Made by a program: the position numbers and the translations under genes
Shown here: one piece after another, positions 36,164 through 46,955 of the stretch
How positions within the stretch are numbered: the first letter of the stretch is position 1
Layout: each line of letters starts with the position of its first letter
DNA from: Mycobacterium noviomagense
GTDB taxonomy: Bacteria > Actinomycetota > Actinomycetes > Mycobacteriales > Mycobacteriaceae
Direction of reading: 5' to 3'
DNA: 64,000 nucleotides
Assembly (NCBI RefSeq): GCF_010731635.1
Contig: NZ_AP022583.1
Coordinates: forward strand, 2,914,001 to 2,978,000
The notes under the pieces: generated by a model
What the model was told of the DNA's origin: nothing
What the model saw: only the letters and a program-made list of their open reading frames with translations
The model's database searches: none

Positions 36164-36550
36164 ATGCAAAACCCACGGCAGCATTCACCCGGTGACCGCC
36201 TCGGCCAAGAGGACAGCGAGGTCCAGGCGGCGGTGCGGTTTGCGCTTTTGGCGGCGGCGGCCGGCGTCGGTTTTCTTATCGTGGCCGCTTTGTGGGTCAG
36301 CACCTGTAAAGGCCAGATGGCGCTGGACACCGCGGCGTGTGGGGCGCCGCAACGGGCGCTGTTGGCTTTCGGCGGGCCAGTCATTTTATTGGCAGGAGGA
36401 GGCTGGGCGTTTCTGCGCACCTACCGAGTGTGGCGTGACCGCGGCACCTGGTGGGCCTGGCAGGGCGCCGGCTGGTTCTTGCTGATGCTGATGTTGCTGA
36501 CGCTCACCATGGGCGTCCCGCCAATCGCGGGCCCAGCACTTGCCGGCTGA
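36164..36550 (+). CDS. Conserved membrane protein (Rv3289c-like), SigF locus
   Basis: The 128-residue protein (about 125 in M. tuberculosis) has three membrane helices: AAVRFALLAAAAGVGFLIVA, a second around ALLAFGGPVILLAGGGWAFL, and WFLLMLMLLTLTMG. A small loop with two Cys (STCKG and TAACGAP) lies between helices 1 and 2, possibly a disulfide outside the membrane. The N-terminus is short and polar. The strong SigF-type promoter 110 bp upstream suggests stress or stationary-phase expression. Function unknown. Confidence 0.82.
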   Translation: MQNPRQHSPGDRLGQEDSEVQAAVRFALLAAAAGVGFLIVAALWVSTCKGQMALDTAACGAPQRALLAFGGPVILLAGGGWAFLRTYRVWRDRGTWWAWQGAGWFLLMLMLLTLTMGVPPIAGPALAG

Positions 36551-36568
36551 CCGGCATCGGCTACGCCG

Positions 36569-36871
36569 TTAGACAGTGCGCTGCCCCGGCCGGCGTTCCA
36601 CGCGCCACTCTTCGTCGATGCGGAGCACGCGCCGACGCTCCAACACCAGCCATAGCGCCCCGTTGACCGTTCCCAGCACCGCAACCAGCACCGTCGTGGG
36701 GAGCCACTCGTAATGGCGGTAGGCGGCGGCGGCCAGCGTGCTGACCACCCCCAGTACTGCGATGACCAGCAGGATGAAGCCGGGCCAGAAGAGGTTGTCT
36801 TTCATCGTGATCCCGGCATGCGGTTGCGTGGTCCGGAAATGATCAATGGGATCTCGATGGATGTCTCCCAC
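36569..36871 (-). CDS. usfY: UsfY family protein, inverted relative to sigF
   Basis: The 100-residue protein begins MGDIHRDPIDHFRTTQPHAG, matching the N-terminus of M. tuberculosis UsfY (upstream of sigF) as I recall it, and ends with two membrane helices (FWPGFILLVIAVLGVVST, TTVLVAVLGTVNGALWLV) and a basic tail (ERRRVLRIDEEW). Adjacent GTG codons at 36874 and 36871 are both possible; a GGAGG-rich ribosome site lies just upstream. In M. tuberculosis usfY points the same way as rsbW-sigF; here it is on the opposite strand and separated from rsbW by other small genes, so the locus has been rearranged. Confidence 0.78.
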   Translation of the reverse strand: MGDIHRDPIDHFRTTQPHAGITMKDNLFWPGFILLVIAVLGVVSTLAAAAYRHYEWLPTTVLVAVLGTVNGALWLVLERRRVLRIDEEWRVERRPGQRTV

Positions 36872-36916
36872 CACGCCTCCCTCCGTCGCCGGACGAGATA
36901 ACGACCATTTTGCTAC

Positions 36917-37342
36917 TTATTCGTCACTTGGCGCATGTTGCGCAATCGGGCGCGTGACCCCGGCTTGGTCGCGGATTAGCACGTCGGGCAGCAAAACTGC
37001 TCCGACCGTTGTCACGAGCCAGACCACAAGCGTCGCGGCCACCCATGGCGCGATCCCGCTGATGCGCAGCCCGTCAGTAAATCCGGAGGCGAGAATCAGC
37101 GCGAGAAGCGTCAACGCCAAGCCGGTGCTGCCCAGCAGCAGCGAGGCGTATGCACGCGGCAACTTCAAAATCCACCATGACAGCACGGCCTGCGTGACCG
37201 CGAAAATCACTACGGCAGCGATGAACCCGGGGGCCGACAGGAAAACCCGCGGAACCACCCACGCCGCCACCAGCAATCCGACCGCCCAGGACGCCAGAAG
37301 CACAACAGTCCGCAGCAGGATCTGCCTCAGCTCACCACTCAT
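36917..37342 (-). CDS. Four-helix membrane protein of the phage-holin superfamily type
   Basis: The 141-residue protein from ATG 37342 (MSGELRQILLRTVVLL) has four evenly spaced hydrophobic helices: VVLLASWAVGLLVAAWVVP, FIAAVVIFAVTQAVLSW, ASLLLGSTGLALTLLALILA and WVAATLVVWLVTTVGAVLL. This topology and the short charged ends match the chromosomal 'phage holin family' (DUF360-like, superfamily IV) proteins common in actinobacteria, which are not linked to phage here. It follows usfY's strand direction. The role is unknown; position suggests envelope stress. Confidence 0.72.
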   Translation of the reverse strand: MSGELRQILLRTVVLLASWAVGLLVAAWVVPRVFLSAPGFIAAVVIFAVTQAVLSWWILKLPRAYASLLLGSTGLALTLLALILASGFTDGLRISGIAPWVAATLVVWLVTTVGAVLLPDVLIRDQAGVTRPIAQHAPSDE

Positions 37343-37453
37343 ATCAACTAAGCCTAGGTGTCTTGGTCTCACTTTTACGGCAGCGTTGAACGATCAAAAC
37401 GTCGGTTTTAGTGGGGCGGCGGCGTGCGGTTGATCCCGGGTGTTTCGAGCGCC

Positions 37454-37483
37454 AAAAGGCCCAGCCGATCGGCTGGGCCTTTT
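37454..37483. terminator. Perfect 30-bp palindromic terminator
   Basis: AAAAGGCCCAGCC and GGCTGGGCCTTTT form a perfect 13-bp stem around GATC (itself palindromic), so all 30 bases are self-complementary. With A and T runs at both ends it can act as an intrinsic terminator on either strand. It lies 15 bp beyond the stop codon of the minus-strand CsbD/MBP1-like gene, its obvious client. Confidence 0.85.
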
Positions 37484-37498
37484 GCTTTCAGGCGGGTC

Positions 37499-37744
37499 TT
37501 ATTGCTCGCGCTGTTGGGTGGCCTTCTGGCGTTGCTCTTTGGCTTTGGCCTCAGCGCGCGCCTTTTCAGCCTCGGCTTCCTTGCGGGCGGCATCGCGGTG
37601 CGCCCTGGCCTTGTCCTGCTGCGCCTGACCCTCCTGGGACAGGTTGTCGCGGCCAGTGACCGTGCCTATGACCTCTTTGACCAGGCCTTTGACGCCCTCA
37701 ACGATGCCCCGCACGGCTTCGCCGGGGCCACTGTTCTCACCCAT
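37499..37744 (-). CDS. CsbD-like / microaggregate-binding protein 1 homologue
   Basis: The 81-residue, highly charged protein from ATG 37744 has an N-terminal CsbD-like motif (VKGLVKEVIGTVTGRDNLSQEG) followed by a long Ala/Glu/Lys/Arg helix (QQDKARAHRDAARKEAEAE to the C-terminus) likely to be a coiled coil. CsbD proteins are general-stress proteins controlled by alternative sigma factors, and mycobacteria carry the related MBP1 family. GGAAAGGA gives a good ribosome site. Its place beside sigF fits stress control, though no clear SigF promoter was seen in front of it. Confidence 0.78.
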   Translation of the reverse strand: MGENSGPGEAVRGIVEGVKGLVKEVIGTVTGRDNLSQEGQAQQDKARAHRDAARKEAEAEKARAEAKAKEQRQKATQQREQ

Positions 37745-37980
37745 GTATCTTCCTTTCCGCGTTAATGGCACGCCCTCGTGGCTTTGCGTAGGCGTACCGA
37801 GCTTTTCGCCCTCTTCTTGAGCGTCGCGCGGTTCTGCACGCTACGGAGTGGAAGGCGGTCGACACGGTCGCGACGCTTCGGTCACGTGCCTGCGACATCT
37901 TGGCCTCCTCTGCAGCCGCTATCCCCGACCGTCAGCGAGATTTCCCACCGCGGGCTGCCCGCAAACACATCGCCCGGCGA

Positions 37981-38166
37981 TTACCGATACTCGTCGCGGT
38001 CATCCTCGACGACTTCATGCAGTTGTTCCTGCCAATCCATGGCATTGGCCTCCATGGGGACCTCGATGGGAATGTCGGCATGCGCCGGGCTGGTTGGCTC
38101 CGGCGCGGTTTCTTGGTCCTGCTCGACGGCGTCGGCGACGGGCGTCTCGTCGGTGCGTTCGGGCAT
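37981..38166 (-). CDS. Short acidic protein in the SigF locus, unknown function
   Basis: A 61-residue acidic, Pro/Glu/Asp-rich peptide (MPERTDETPVADAV to VVEDDRDEYR) with one more hydrophobic centre (IPIEVPMEANAMDW). The ATG at 38166 is chosen because GGAAAGGAGA precedes it at proper distance; the frame is open another 17 codons upstream. No Cys, signal peptide or known domain. Co-directional with the CsbD-like gene and the 58-residue membrane gene, so these small genes may form a cluster. Confidence 0.6.
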   Translation of the reverse strand: MPERTDETPVADAVEQDQETAPEPTSPAHADIPIEVPMEANAMDWQEQLHEVVEDDRDEYR

Positions 38167-38219
38167 CTGTGTCTCCTTTCCCCTGGCCGCCCTAGCCGAA
38201 ACTGCGGCCCGGATCACTG

Positions 38220-38244
38220 GTTACAAACGACGGTGAGCGGGTAT
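38220..38244 (+). promoter_or_regulatory. Candidate SigF-type promoter upstream of rsbW-sigF
   Basis: GTTA at 38220-38223 and GGGTAT at 38239-38244 are 15 bases apart: the -10 is perfect and the -35 differs from GTTT by one base. It reads toward rsbW, 287 bp away, through the antisense of the 58-residue gene. SigF autoregulation of rsbW-sigF is established in mycobacteria, so this is a reasonable candidate, with a long leader. Confidence 0.5.
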
Positions 38245-38298
38245 GAACTGTGCACGATGACGAACTCGCAGGCGGTCGGCTATGTCCTAGTGCCGTGG

Positions 38299-38475
38299 TC
38301 AGCCCATCATTGGGGACAGAATCACAAACGCGATGACATAGATACCTACCGCAACCAGGATCAAGACGACCAGCGTGATTACTGCTATCAGCGCCACGCG
38401 CCCAAGATTGCGCGTGCGGGCCGTGCCGGTTGTGTCGGCCTCGTCCATGCGGACCGCATACCCGGAGGTGGTCAT
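38299..38475 (-). CDS. 58-residue single-pass membrane protein
   Basis: A short frame from ATG 38475 to TGA at 38299-38301 encodes MTTSGYAVRMDEADTTGTAR, then a basic stretch and a strong membrane helix (VALIAVITLVVLILVAVGIY plus VIAFVIL) and a short tail. AAGGCGGAG lies about 10 bases upstream of the start. It sits between the acidic small gene and rsbW on the minus strand, so it diverges from rsbW, its start being 55 bp away. No family recognised; hydrophobicity and ribosome site support that it is real. Confidence 0.62.
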   Translation of the reverse strand: MTTSGYAVRMDEADTTGTARTRNLGRVALIAVITLVVLILVAVGIYVIAFVILSPMMG

Positions 38476-38530
38476 GACTAACCGGCTCCGCCTTGGAGAT
38501 AATCTCGGTCACACAATGCTGGGAGACCAC

Positions 38531-38965
38531 ATGGCCGATGCAGAAGCGCGCGGCGAAAAGCAGCAACGAGGCGACCGTGCGGTCGAACTCCGGGTCGCTG
38601 CGCGGCTGGAGAATTTGGCAGTGCTGCGCACACTGGTCGGGGCGGTTGGCACCTTCGAAGACCTCGATTTCGATGCGGTGGCCGACTTGCGGCTGGCGGT
38701 CGACGAGGTCTGTACCAGGTTGATTCGCTCAGCCACACCGGAGGCGACGTTGGTGCTGGTGGTGGACCCGCGAGACGACGAGCTCGTGGTGGAGGCGTCG
38801 ACCACCTGTCAAACCTACGACGTGGTGACTCCCGGTAGCTTCAGCTGGCATGTCCTGACTTCGCTGACGGATGGCGTACAGACCTTCCGTGACGGCAGCC
38901 AGCCGGAAGGCGGGGGCGTATTCGGGATCACCTTGACCACACGACGGGCGGGCTCCACCAGGTGA
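38531..38965 (+). CDS. rsbW: Anti-sigma-F factor RsbW (UsfX)
   Basis: The 144-residue protein (145 in M. tuberculosis) binds and inhibits SigF and is released by anti-anti-sigma (STAS) proteins. It is a GHKL-fold kinase-like protein: DLRLAVDEVCTRLI is the degenerate N-box helix, FSWHVLTSL and GVFGITLTTRR belong to the ATP-lid/G-box end. The ATG at 38531 follows GGGAGA and matches the M. tuberculosis start region; the frame is open 52 codons further upstream without support. Its TGA overlaps the sigF GTG start by four bases (GTGA), so regulator and sigma factor are translated together. Confidence 0.95.
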   Translation: MADAEARGEKQQRGDRAVELRVAARLENLAVLRTLVGAVGTFEDLDFDAVADLRLAVDEVCTRLIRSATPEATLVLVVDPRDDELVVEASTTCQTYDVVTPGSFSWHVLTSLTDGVQTFRDGSQPEGGGVFGITLTTRRAGSTR

Positions 38966-39753
38966 CAGCGCGAGCTGTCGGCGGTTCTGGTTCACGACAG
39001 AATGAGTACGCCGACGTTCCCGACCTGTTCCGTGAACTGGCCAGCCTCCCACCGAACTCACCGGAATTCCAGCGGCAGCGCGACAAAATCGTCGAGCGCT
39101 GCCTCCCACTCGCCGATCACATCGCCCGCCGATTCGAGGGCCGCGGCGAGCCGCGCGACGACCTCGTTCAGGTAGCGCGGGTCGGGCTGGTCAACGCGGT
39201 GGTCCGCTTCGACGTCGAAGCCGGCTCGGACTTCGTGTCGTTCGCGGTGCCCACCATCATGGGGGAGGTCCGGCGACACTTTCGCGACAACAGCTGGTCA
39301 GTGAAGGTGCCGCGGCGCCTGAAGGAACTGCACTTGCGACTCGGCACTGCTACCGCCGACTTGTCTCAACGGCTGGGCCGAGCACCTACCGCCACCGAGC
39401 TCGCAGACGAACTCGACATGGACCGTACGGAAATCGTCGAAGGACTGGTTGCGGGCAGCTCCTACAACACGTTGTCGATCGACAGCGGTGGCGGCGGCAG
39501 CGCGGACGATGATGCCCGCGCCATCGCTGACACCCTCGGTGACGTGGACACCGGCCTAGAGCGGATCGAAAACCGCGAGGCCTTGCGTCCGCTGCTGGAC
39601 GCGCTGCCCGAACGGGAGCGGACGGTGTTGGTGCTCAGGTTCTTCGAGTCGATGACGCAGACCCAGATCGCCGAGCGGGTCGGCATCTCGCAGATGCATG
39701 TGTCCCGTCTGCTGGCTAAATCGTTAGCGAGACTGCGGGACCAGCTGGAGTAG
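38962..39753 (+). CDS. sigF: Alternative RNA polymerase sigma factor SigF
   Basis: A sigma-B/F type factor of 263 residues (261 in M. tuberculosis). Region 2 shows DKIVERCLPLADHIARRFEG and the -10 recognition segment VSFAVPTIMGEVRRHFRDNSW; region 3 is RLGRAPTATELADELDMD; region 4 holds the -35 helix-turn-helix MTQTQIAERVGISQMHVSRL. It directs stationary-phase and envelope-stress genes through promoters of the type GTTT-N15-17-GGGTA, one of which lies at 36030. It starts with GTG overlapping rsbW. Its 3' end overlaps the convergent STAS gene by 30 bp. Confidence 0.97.
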   Translation: MTARAVGGSGSRQNEYADVPDLFRELASLPPNSPEFQRQRDKIVERCLPLADHIARRFEGRGEPRDDLVQVARVGLVNAVVRFDVEAGSDFVSFAVPTIMGEVRRHFRDNSWSVKVPRRLKELHLRLGTATADLSQRLGRAPTATELADELDMDRTEIVEGLVAGSSYNTLSIDSGGGGSADDDARAIADTLGDVDTGLERIENREALRPLLDALPERERTVLVLRFFESMTQTQIAERVGISQMHVSRLLAKSLARLRDQLE

Positions 39754-40179
39754 GCGGCGCGGTTCGTCGGCGGCGGCCATCGCCGCATCCATTGACTCCG
39801 CGATCGGCAGCGCGTGCTCGGGGTCGCAGATCCGCAACAGCCGAGAAACCGCGCGACTGGGCACTACCGCCCAGCGCACCTCGGCTCCGGCGCAGCGCAC
39901 ATTGATCGTGTGCAGGGCCGAAAACGCTGCTGTCCCAAAGAATTCCACGCCGCTGAGGTCCAAGACCAGCAGCTTGGAGAAGGCGGCGCAGCGCTGCACG
40001 TAATCGGCGAGCTGACCGGCATTGGCGGCGTCGAGCTCGCCGTGCGCGGCGATCACGGCGGCCGACGGCCCCCAGTGGACGGTAAAACGCGCGGTGCGGT
40101 TTTCCCAGGGTTGAGACGGAAATGCGGCGTCTGCGCCCGCAGTCGCGCCCGCAGACCCTGCGGTCCTCACGACAGGCAT
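39724..40179 (-). CDS. STAS-domain anti-anti-sigma factor-like protein
   Basis: The 151-residue protein from ATG 40179 (GGAG nearby) has a variable 30-residue head and a STAS domain (FTVHWGPSAAVIAAHGELDAANAGQLADYVQ; LLVLDLSGVEFFGTAAFSAL). The position of the phosphorylatable Ser in RsbV/SpoIIAA (DSxG) is GTAA here, so Thr could be the acceptor, or switching may differ. The C-terminal segment RLLRICDPEHALP is typical of mycobacterial STAS proteins. Adjacent, convergent and overlapping with sigF by 30 bp, it is a candidate to release RsbW. M. tuberculosis has accA3 directly next to sigF here, so this gene is an insertion. Confidence 0.82.
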   Translation of the reverse strand: MPVVRTAGSAGATAGADAAFPSQPWENRTARFTVHWGPSAAVIAAHGELDAANAGQLADYVQRCAAFSKLLVLDLSGVEFFGTAAFSALHTINVRCAGAEVRWAVVPSRAVSRLLRICDPEHALPIAESMDAAMAAADEPRRLLQLVPQSR

Positions 40180-40331
40180 AGGTGACTCCATCAGTCGACG
40201 AAAATTCGTGCTGTGGATCACGTCAATTAAGAGGGTCAATTAAGAGGATTGCCCCTTCGTGGCAGGGAGTTCGCCTCCCTGCACGTCATTGACGTTGTCC
40301 AGGCGGCTGTGAACTCAACCTGCCAAAAACC

Positions 40332-40625
40332 TTACTCGGACCGGGATGGGCCGACAACGCCTTCGCCGCGATTGCCCCGATTACCAGGAACGACGGCGGT
40401 CGCGAACCGCCGCACCGAGTCGGCGGCGGCTGCTGCAGCTGCGGTATGGCCCTCGCTTGCTCGGGTATCGATGGCGCCAGTCGCCGGGCTCAGCGTTACC
40501 TCGCCCAGCGATTGGCCCGTCGTCGCCTCACAGATCGCCCAGGTGTACCGGGTGTCCGACGACCAGTCATCGAGATGCAGCGCCCGCAGGTACCACCGCC
40601 CGGCGTTGATCTCGATAGCTTCCAA
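40332..40625 (-). CDS. Short hypothetical protein, possibly remnant of a GNAT acetyltransferase
   Basis: The 97-residue product starts at TTG 40625 behind a strong GGAGGAG. The sequence INAGRWYLRALHLDD, then DTRYTWAICEATTGQSLGEVTLSPATGAID, and AAAAAAADSVRRFA resembles the start, middle and end of GNAT acetyltransferases with the acetyl-CoA-binding centre missing, as after a clean in-frame deletion; this reading is tentative. It lies 65 bp downstream of accA3 on the same strand and is not present next to M. tuberculosis accA3 as far as I recall. It may be a non-functional remnant or a small protein of its own. Confidence 0.5.
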   Translation of the reverse strand: MEAIEINAGRWYLRALHLDDWSSDTRYTWAICEATTGQSLGEVTLSPATGAIDTRASEGHTAAAAAAADSVRRFATAVVPGNRGNRGEGVVGPSRSE

Positions 40626-40690
40626 GTCCGGCTCCTCCCCATCGCTGCGCTCTGCATCGGTCGCCGGACGGGGCTCGATGTCCGGCTCGG

Positions 40691-42484
40691 CTACTTGATC
40701 TCCGCGAGAACTGTGCCCTGCGTGATCGCGGCCCCGGCCTCAACCGCGAGCCCGGTGATGGTGCCGTCCTTGTGCGCGGTGACCGGGTTTTCCATCTTCA
40801 TCGCCTCCAAGACCACGACCAGATCACCGGCGCTGACTTCTTGGCCTTCTTCGACGGCGACTTTGACCACGGTGCCCTGCATGGGGGCGGTCACGGCGTC
40901 ACCAGAGGCCGCGGCACCGGCCAGTGCGCCGCGCTTGCGTGGCTTGGGCTTGCGCCTGATAACACCGCTCTCGGAGCCGCCGCCGTTGGACAGCGCCAGG
41001 TCGGCGGGCAGCGACACCTCCAGCCGACGACCCCCGACCTCCACGACCACCTTCTGCCGCGGCCGGGCGTCCTCCTCGTCCAGCGGCTCGCCGCCGGTGA
41101 ACGGCTCGATCGTGTTGTTCCACTCGGTTTCGATCCAGCGGGTGTGCACCGAGAAGCCGTTCTCGTCGCCGATGAACGCCGGGTCGCGCACGATCGCCCG
41201 GTGGAACGGGATCACCGTGGCCAGGCCCTCGACTTCGAACTCATCGAGCGCGCGGCGGGCCCGCGCCAGCGCCTCCTCGCGGTCGGCGCCGTACACGATC
41301 AGCTTGGCCAGCATCGAGTCGAACTGCCCGCCGATCACCGAACCGGTCTCGACGCCGGAGTCCACACGCACGCCCGGGCCGGACGGCGGGTGGAACTTCG
41401 TCACCGGACCCGGCGCGGGCAGGAAGTTGCGACCGGCGTCCTCGCCGTTGATGCGGAACTCGAACGCATGCCCGCGCGGCGTCGGGTCCTCGGTGATGTC
41501 GAGTTTCTCGCCGTTGGCGATCTTGAACTGCTGCAGCACAAGGTCGATGCCCGCGGTTTCCTCGGTGACCGGGTGCTCGACCTGCAGCCGGGTGTTGACC
41601 TCCAGGAACGAGATCAGCCCGTCGTGACCGACCAGGAACTCCACGGTGCCCGCGCCGTAGTAGTGGGCTTCCTTGCAGATACGCTTGGCCGCTTCGTAAA
41701 TCTCCTTGCGCTGGGCGTCGGTGAGGAACGGTGCCGGCGCCTCCTCGACCAATTTCTGGTAGCGGCGCTGCAGCGAGCAGTCGCGCAGACCGGCCACCAC
41801 CACGTTGCCGTGCTGGTCGGCGATCACCTGCGCCTCGACGTGGCGCGGCTTGTCCAGATAGCGCTCGACAAAGCACTCGCCGCGGCCGAACGCTGCGACC
41901 GCCTCGCGCACCGCCGACTCGTAGAGGTGCGGAATTTCCTCGATCGTGCGGGCCACTTTGAGGCCCTTACCGCCGCCGCCGAAAGCGGCCTTGATCGCGA
42001 TCGGCACCCCGTACTCCTCGGCGAACGCGACCACCTCGTCGGCGTCCTTCACCGGGTCCGGGGTGCCCGGCACCAGCGGCGCCTGAGCCCGCGCAGCGAT
42101 GTGTCGCGCGGTGACCTTGTCCCCGAGGTCGCGGATCGACTGCGGGCTGGGCCCGATCCAGATCAGGCCCGCGTCGATGACCGCCTGCGCGAAGTCGGCG
42201 TTCTCGCTAAGGAACCCGTAGCCGGGGTGGACCGCGTTGGCACCGGACTTCGCGGCGGCGTCGAGCAGTTTGCCGAAGTCCAGGTAGGACTCCGCCGACG
42301 TCTGACCACCAAGCGCAAACGCCTCGTCGGCCAGGCGGACGTGCGGCGCGTCGGCGTCCGGCTCCGCATACACCGCCACGCTGGGCAGGCCGGCATCCTT
42401 GGCCGCGCGGATCACCCGGACGGCGATCTCACCGCGGTTGGCGACGAGTACCTTGGCGATCTTCGAGCTGGCGTGACTAGGCAC
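40691..42484 (-). CDS. accA3: Acyl-CoA carboxylase alpha subunit (biotin carboxylase and BCCP)
   Basis: The 597-residue bifunctional subunit (600 in M. tuberculosis) carries biotin carboxylase domains ([20 protein letters not shown]-grasp with [27 protein letters not shown]) and a C-terminal biotinyl domain with [13 protein letters not shown], whose second Lys region is biotinylated by BirA. It serves several carboxyltransferase partners, including AccD5-AccE5 encoded nearby, to make malonyl- and methylmalonyl-CoA for fatty and mycolic acid synthesis. The start is ATG 42484. All motifs are intact. Confidence 0.97.
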   Translation of the reverse strand: MPSHASSKIAKVLVANRGEIAVRVIRAAKDAGLPSVAVYAEPDADAPHVRLADEAFALGGQTSAESYLDFGKLLDAAAKSGANAVHPGYGFLSENADFAQAVIDAGLIWIGPSPQSIRDLGDKVTARHIAARAQAPLVPGTPDPVKDADEVVAFAEEYGVPIAIKAAFGGGGKGLKVARTIEEIPHLYESAVREAVAAFGRGECFVERYLDKPRHVEAQVIADQHGNVVVAGLRDCSLQRRYQKLVEEAPAPFLTDAQRKEIYEAAKRICKEAHYYGAGTVEFLVGHDGLISFLEVNTRLQVEHPVTEETAGIDLVLQQFKIANGEKLDITEDPTPRGHAFEFRINGEDAGRNFLPAPGPVTKFHPPSGPGVRVDSGVETGSVIGGQFDSMLAKLIVYGADREEALARARRALDEFEVEGLATVIPFHRAIVRDPAFIGDENGFSVHTRWIETEWNNTIEPFTGGEPLDEEDARPRQKVVVEVGGRRLEVSLPADLALSNGGGSESGVIRRKPKPRKRGALAGAAASGDAVTAPMQGTVVKVAVEEGQEVSAGDLVVVLEAMKMENPVTAHKDGTITGLAVEAGAAITQGTVLAEIK

Positions 42485-42552
42485 TGCGCCTCCTGTCTGA
42501 GGGTCTGTTCGGCGTCTCTAAGAAAATTTCTTACAAGTATGCCGGGGGAAGT

Positions 42553-43001
42553 TTAGCGGCGGCTGGCGGGTGGATCAGCCAGTGCCCCATTCGACTCGCG
42601 GAGGTGCCGCTTAATACGGGCCAGGATCGCCGACATACCGCGCAGCCGCAATGGGCTGATCAAGGCCGCCAGGCCCAGGTCGGCGTAAAAGTCGTCCGGC
42701 ACCGCGAGGATGTCGGCCGCCGGTTGTTCGTCGAGACCGGTGGCCAGGATCGAGGCGAAACCGCGGGTCGTGGGCGATTCGGCCGGCGCGCTGAAATGCA
42801 GCCGCACGCGCTGCGGGTTGCTGGCGTCGACATGCAGGAATAGCGGGGTTTGGCATTCGGGCACTGGCTCCATCGCCGCTTCTTGGAGATCGGCGGGTAT
42901 GGGCGGCAGCTCATTGGCGAATTCCAGCAACAGCTGCAACTTGTCTTGGCCCTGGACTTCAGCGAAGTCGGACACCACCTCAGCCAGCGGAGCGGGCAAG
43001 C

Positions 43002-43005
<4 letters not shown>
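42553..43005 (-). CDS. SufE-like cysteine desulfuration protein
   Basis: The 150-residue protein (143 for M. tuberculosis Rv3284) from ATG 43005 has the SufE core: a helical N-terminus ([20 protein letters not shown]), [13 protein letters not shown] with the single persulfide-accepting Cys, [12 protein letters not shown] and a C-terminal [16 protein letters not shown]. SufE proteins take sulfur from a cysteine desulfurase and pass it to Fe-S assembly scaffolds. Its ATG overlaps the sseA stop (ATGA), so it is coupled to a sulfurtransferase. It lies 68 bp before accA3, which starts on the same strand upstream... of the next operon boundary. Confidence 0.9.
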
Positions 43006-43895
<890 letters not shown>

Positions 43896-43977
43896 ACCTT
43901 GAGCCTACTCACGACGGCCAGCCGCAGGACAAGCGCCGAGATCGACACTGGCGCCTCGGCGATGGGGCGGGACTACC

Positions 43978-44205
43978 TCAGACGCTCAGCGCGACTTCGT
44001 ACGCCACGGCGAAGCGTTGAGCATCGCGCGCCGGCCGAAACAATGCGCCGCCGTTGGGTGACCAAGTGACCACTCGCAGAAGTCGCTTGCCTGGCGCTAA
44101 CTGTCTGCAGATGGCCTCGGCCAGCGCCACGCGAAGCCGTGCCACGTCATAACGGTCGATATCGGGCGATACCCGAATGTCCCACATGGTTTCTTCCACC
44201 GGCAT
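43978..44205 (-). CDS. Hypothetical 75-residue protein
   Basis: A short frame (MPVEETMWDIRVSPDIDRYD to VAYEVALSV) upstream of sseA on the same strand. It has no Cys, signal peptide or membrane helix, and its balanced composition (alternating charged and hydrophobic residues: DVARLRVALAEAICRQLAPG, LLRVVTWSPNGGALF) suggests a small folded protein. The start could be Met1 or Met7. No recognised family and no counterpart I can recall at this M. tuberculosis position. Confidence 0.5.
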   Translation of the reverse strand: MPVEETMWDIRVSPDIDRYDVARLRVALAEAICRQLAPGKRLLRVVTWSPNGGALFRPARDAQRFAVAYEVALSV

Positions 44206-44301
44206 CGCTCAAGTGTCGGGCGCAGGACCGGATAACCGCGCGAGCGCGTTCGGGGCGCCCCGCTTCGGTTGTGTTGCGGTCCTATTGCGATCTGGTCACG
44301 A

Positions 44302-44930
44302 TCAACGCCGTTGCCACAGTGCAGCGACCGACAATCCGACGCGGCCCAGAAGCCGGCGCAGCAGGGGGAGACTCAAGCCGATCACGTTGGACGGGTCGCC
44401 GTCGATACTGTCGACGAACCAGCCGCCCAAGCCGTCGATGGTGAATCCGCCGGCCACGTGCAACGGTTCGCCGCTGTCGATGTAGGCGGTCAACTCTTCT
44501 GCGGTGGGTACACCGAAATGCACTGTGGTAGTGGCTGTTTCGTCGGCGTGCTGAATGCACTCACCGTCGAGCAGCCGCAGGATCGCGTGACCGGTATAAA
44601 GCTGTCCGTACCGGCCGCTGATAGCCTGCCACTGCTGGCGCGCCTCGTCAGCAGCAGTTGGCTTGCCGCACAACCGGCCGTCGATGTGCAGCATCGAATC
44701 ACAGCCGACCACAACGCAATCCGCTGCAAACGCGGGCTCCAGGATGGCCGCAACCCGCTCGGCCTTGGCGCGGGCCAGCGCGCAGACAACCTGCGCGGGT
44801 GAGGCATTCGGGCCGAGCTCGGCAGTGACCGCGTCCTCGTCGACACCGGATACGCGCACCAGCGGTTCGATGCCGGCCTGGCGCAGCACCTTTAGCCGGC
44901 CCGGTGAAGCGGACCCCAGGACCAAGCGGG

Positions 44931-44934
<4 letters not shown>
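44302..44934 (-). CDS. maf: Maf-family nucleotide pyrophosphatase (Rv3282-like)
   Basis: The 210-residue protein from GTG 44934 ([21 protein letters not shown]) shows the Maf N-terminal signature SASPGR, the DEDAV motif with acidic residues, [15 protein letters not shown] and a C-terminal [15 protein letters not shown]. Maf proteins hydrolyse non-canonical or modified nucleoside triphosphates to monophosphates and limit misincorporation. The start codon overlaps the accE5 stop (GTGA), so accD5-accE5-maf form an overlapping operon. The frame is open 28 codons further upstream, inside accE5, which is not used. Confidence 0.93.
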
Positions 44935-46912
<1,978 letters not shown>

Positions 46913-46955
46913 TCAGCGCACAGTGGAAGCCCTGAGCTCACCCTCGAGGACCGAC

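Noticed and set aside
36917..37342. Prophage remnant suggested by the holin-like protein
   Set aside because: No integrase, attachment site or other phage gene nearby; chromosomal holin-superfamily proteins are common in actinobacteria.
37411..38481. Several overlapping plus-strand frames in the small-gene cluster upstream of rsbW
   Set aside because: They cross the palindromic terminator and the minus-strand genes, lack ribosome sites, and are Arg/Ala-rich shadows.
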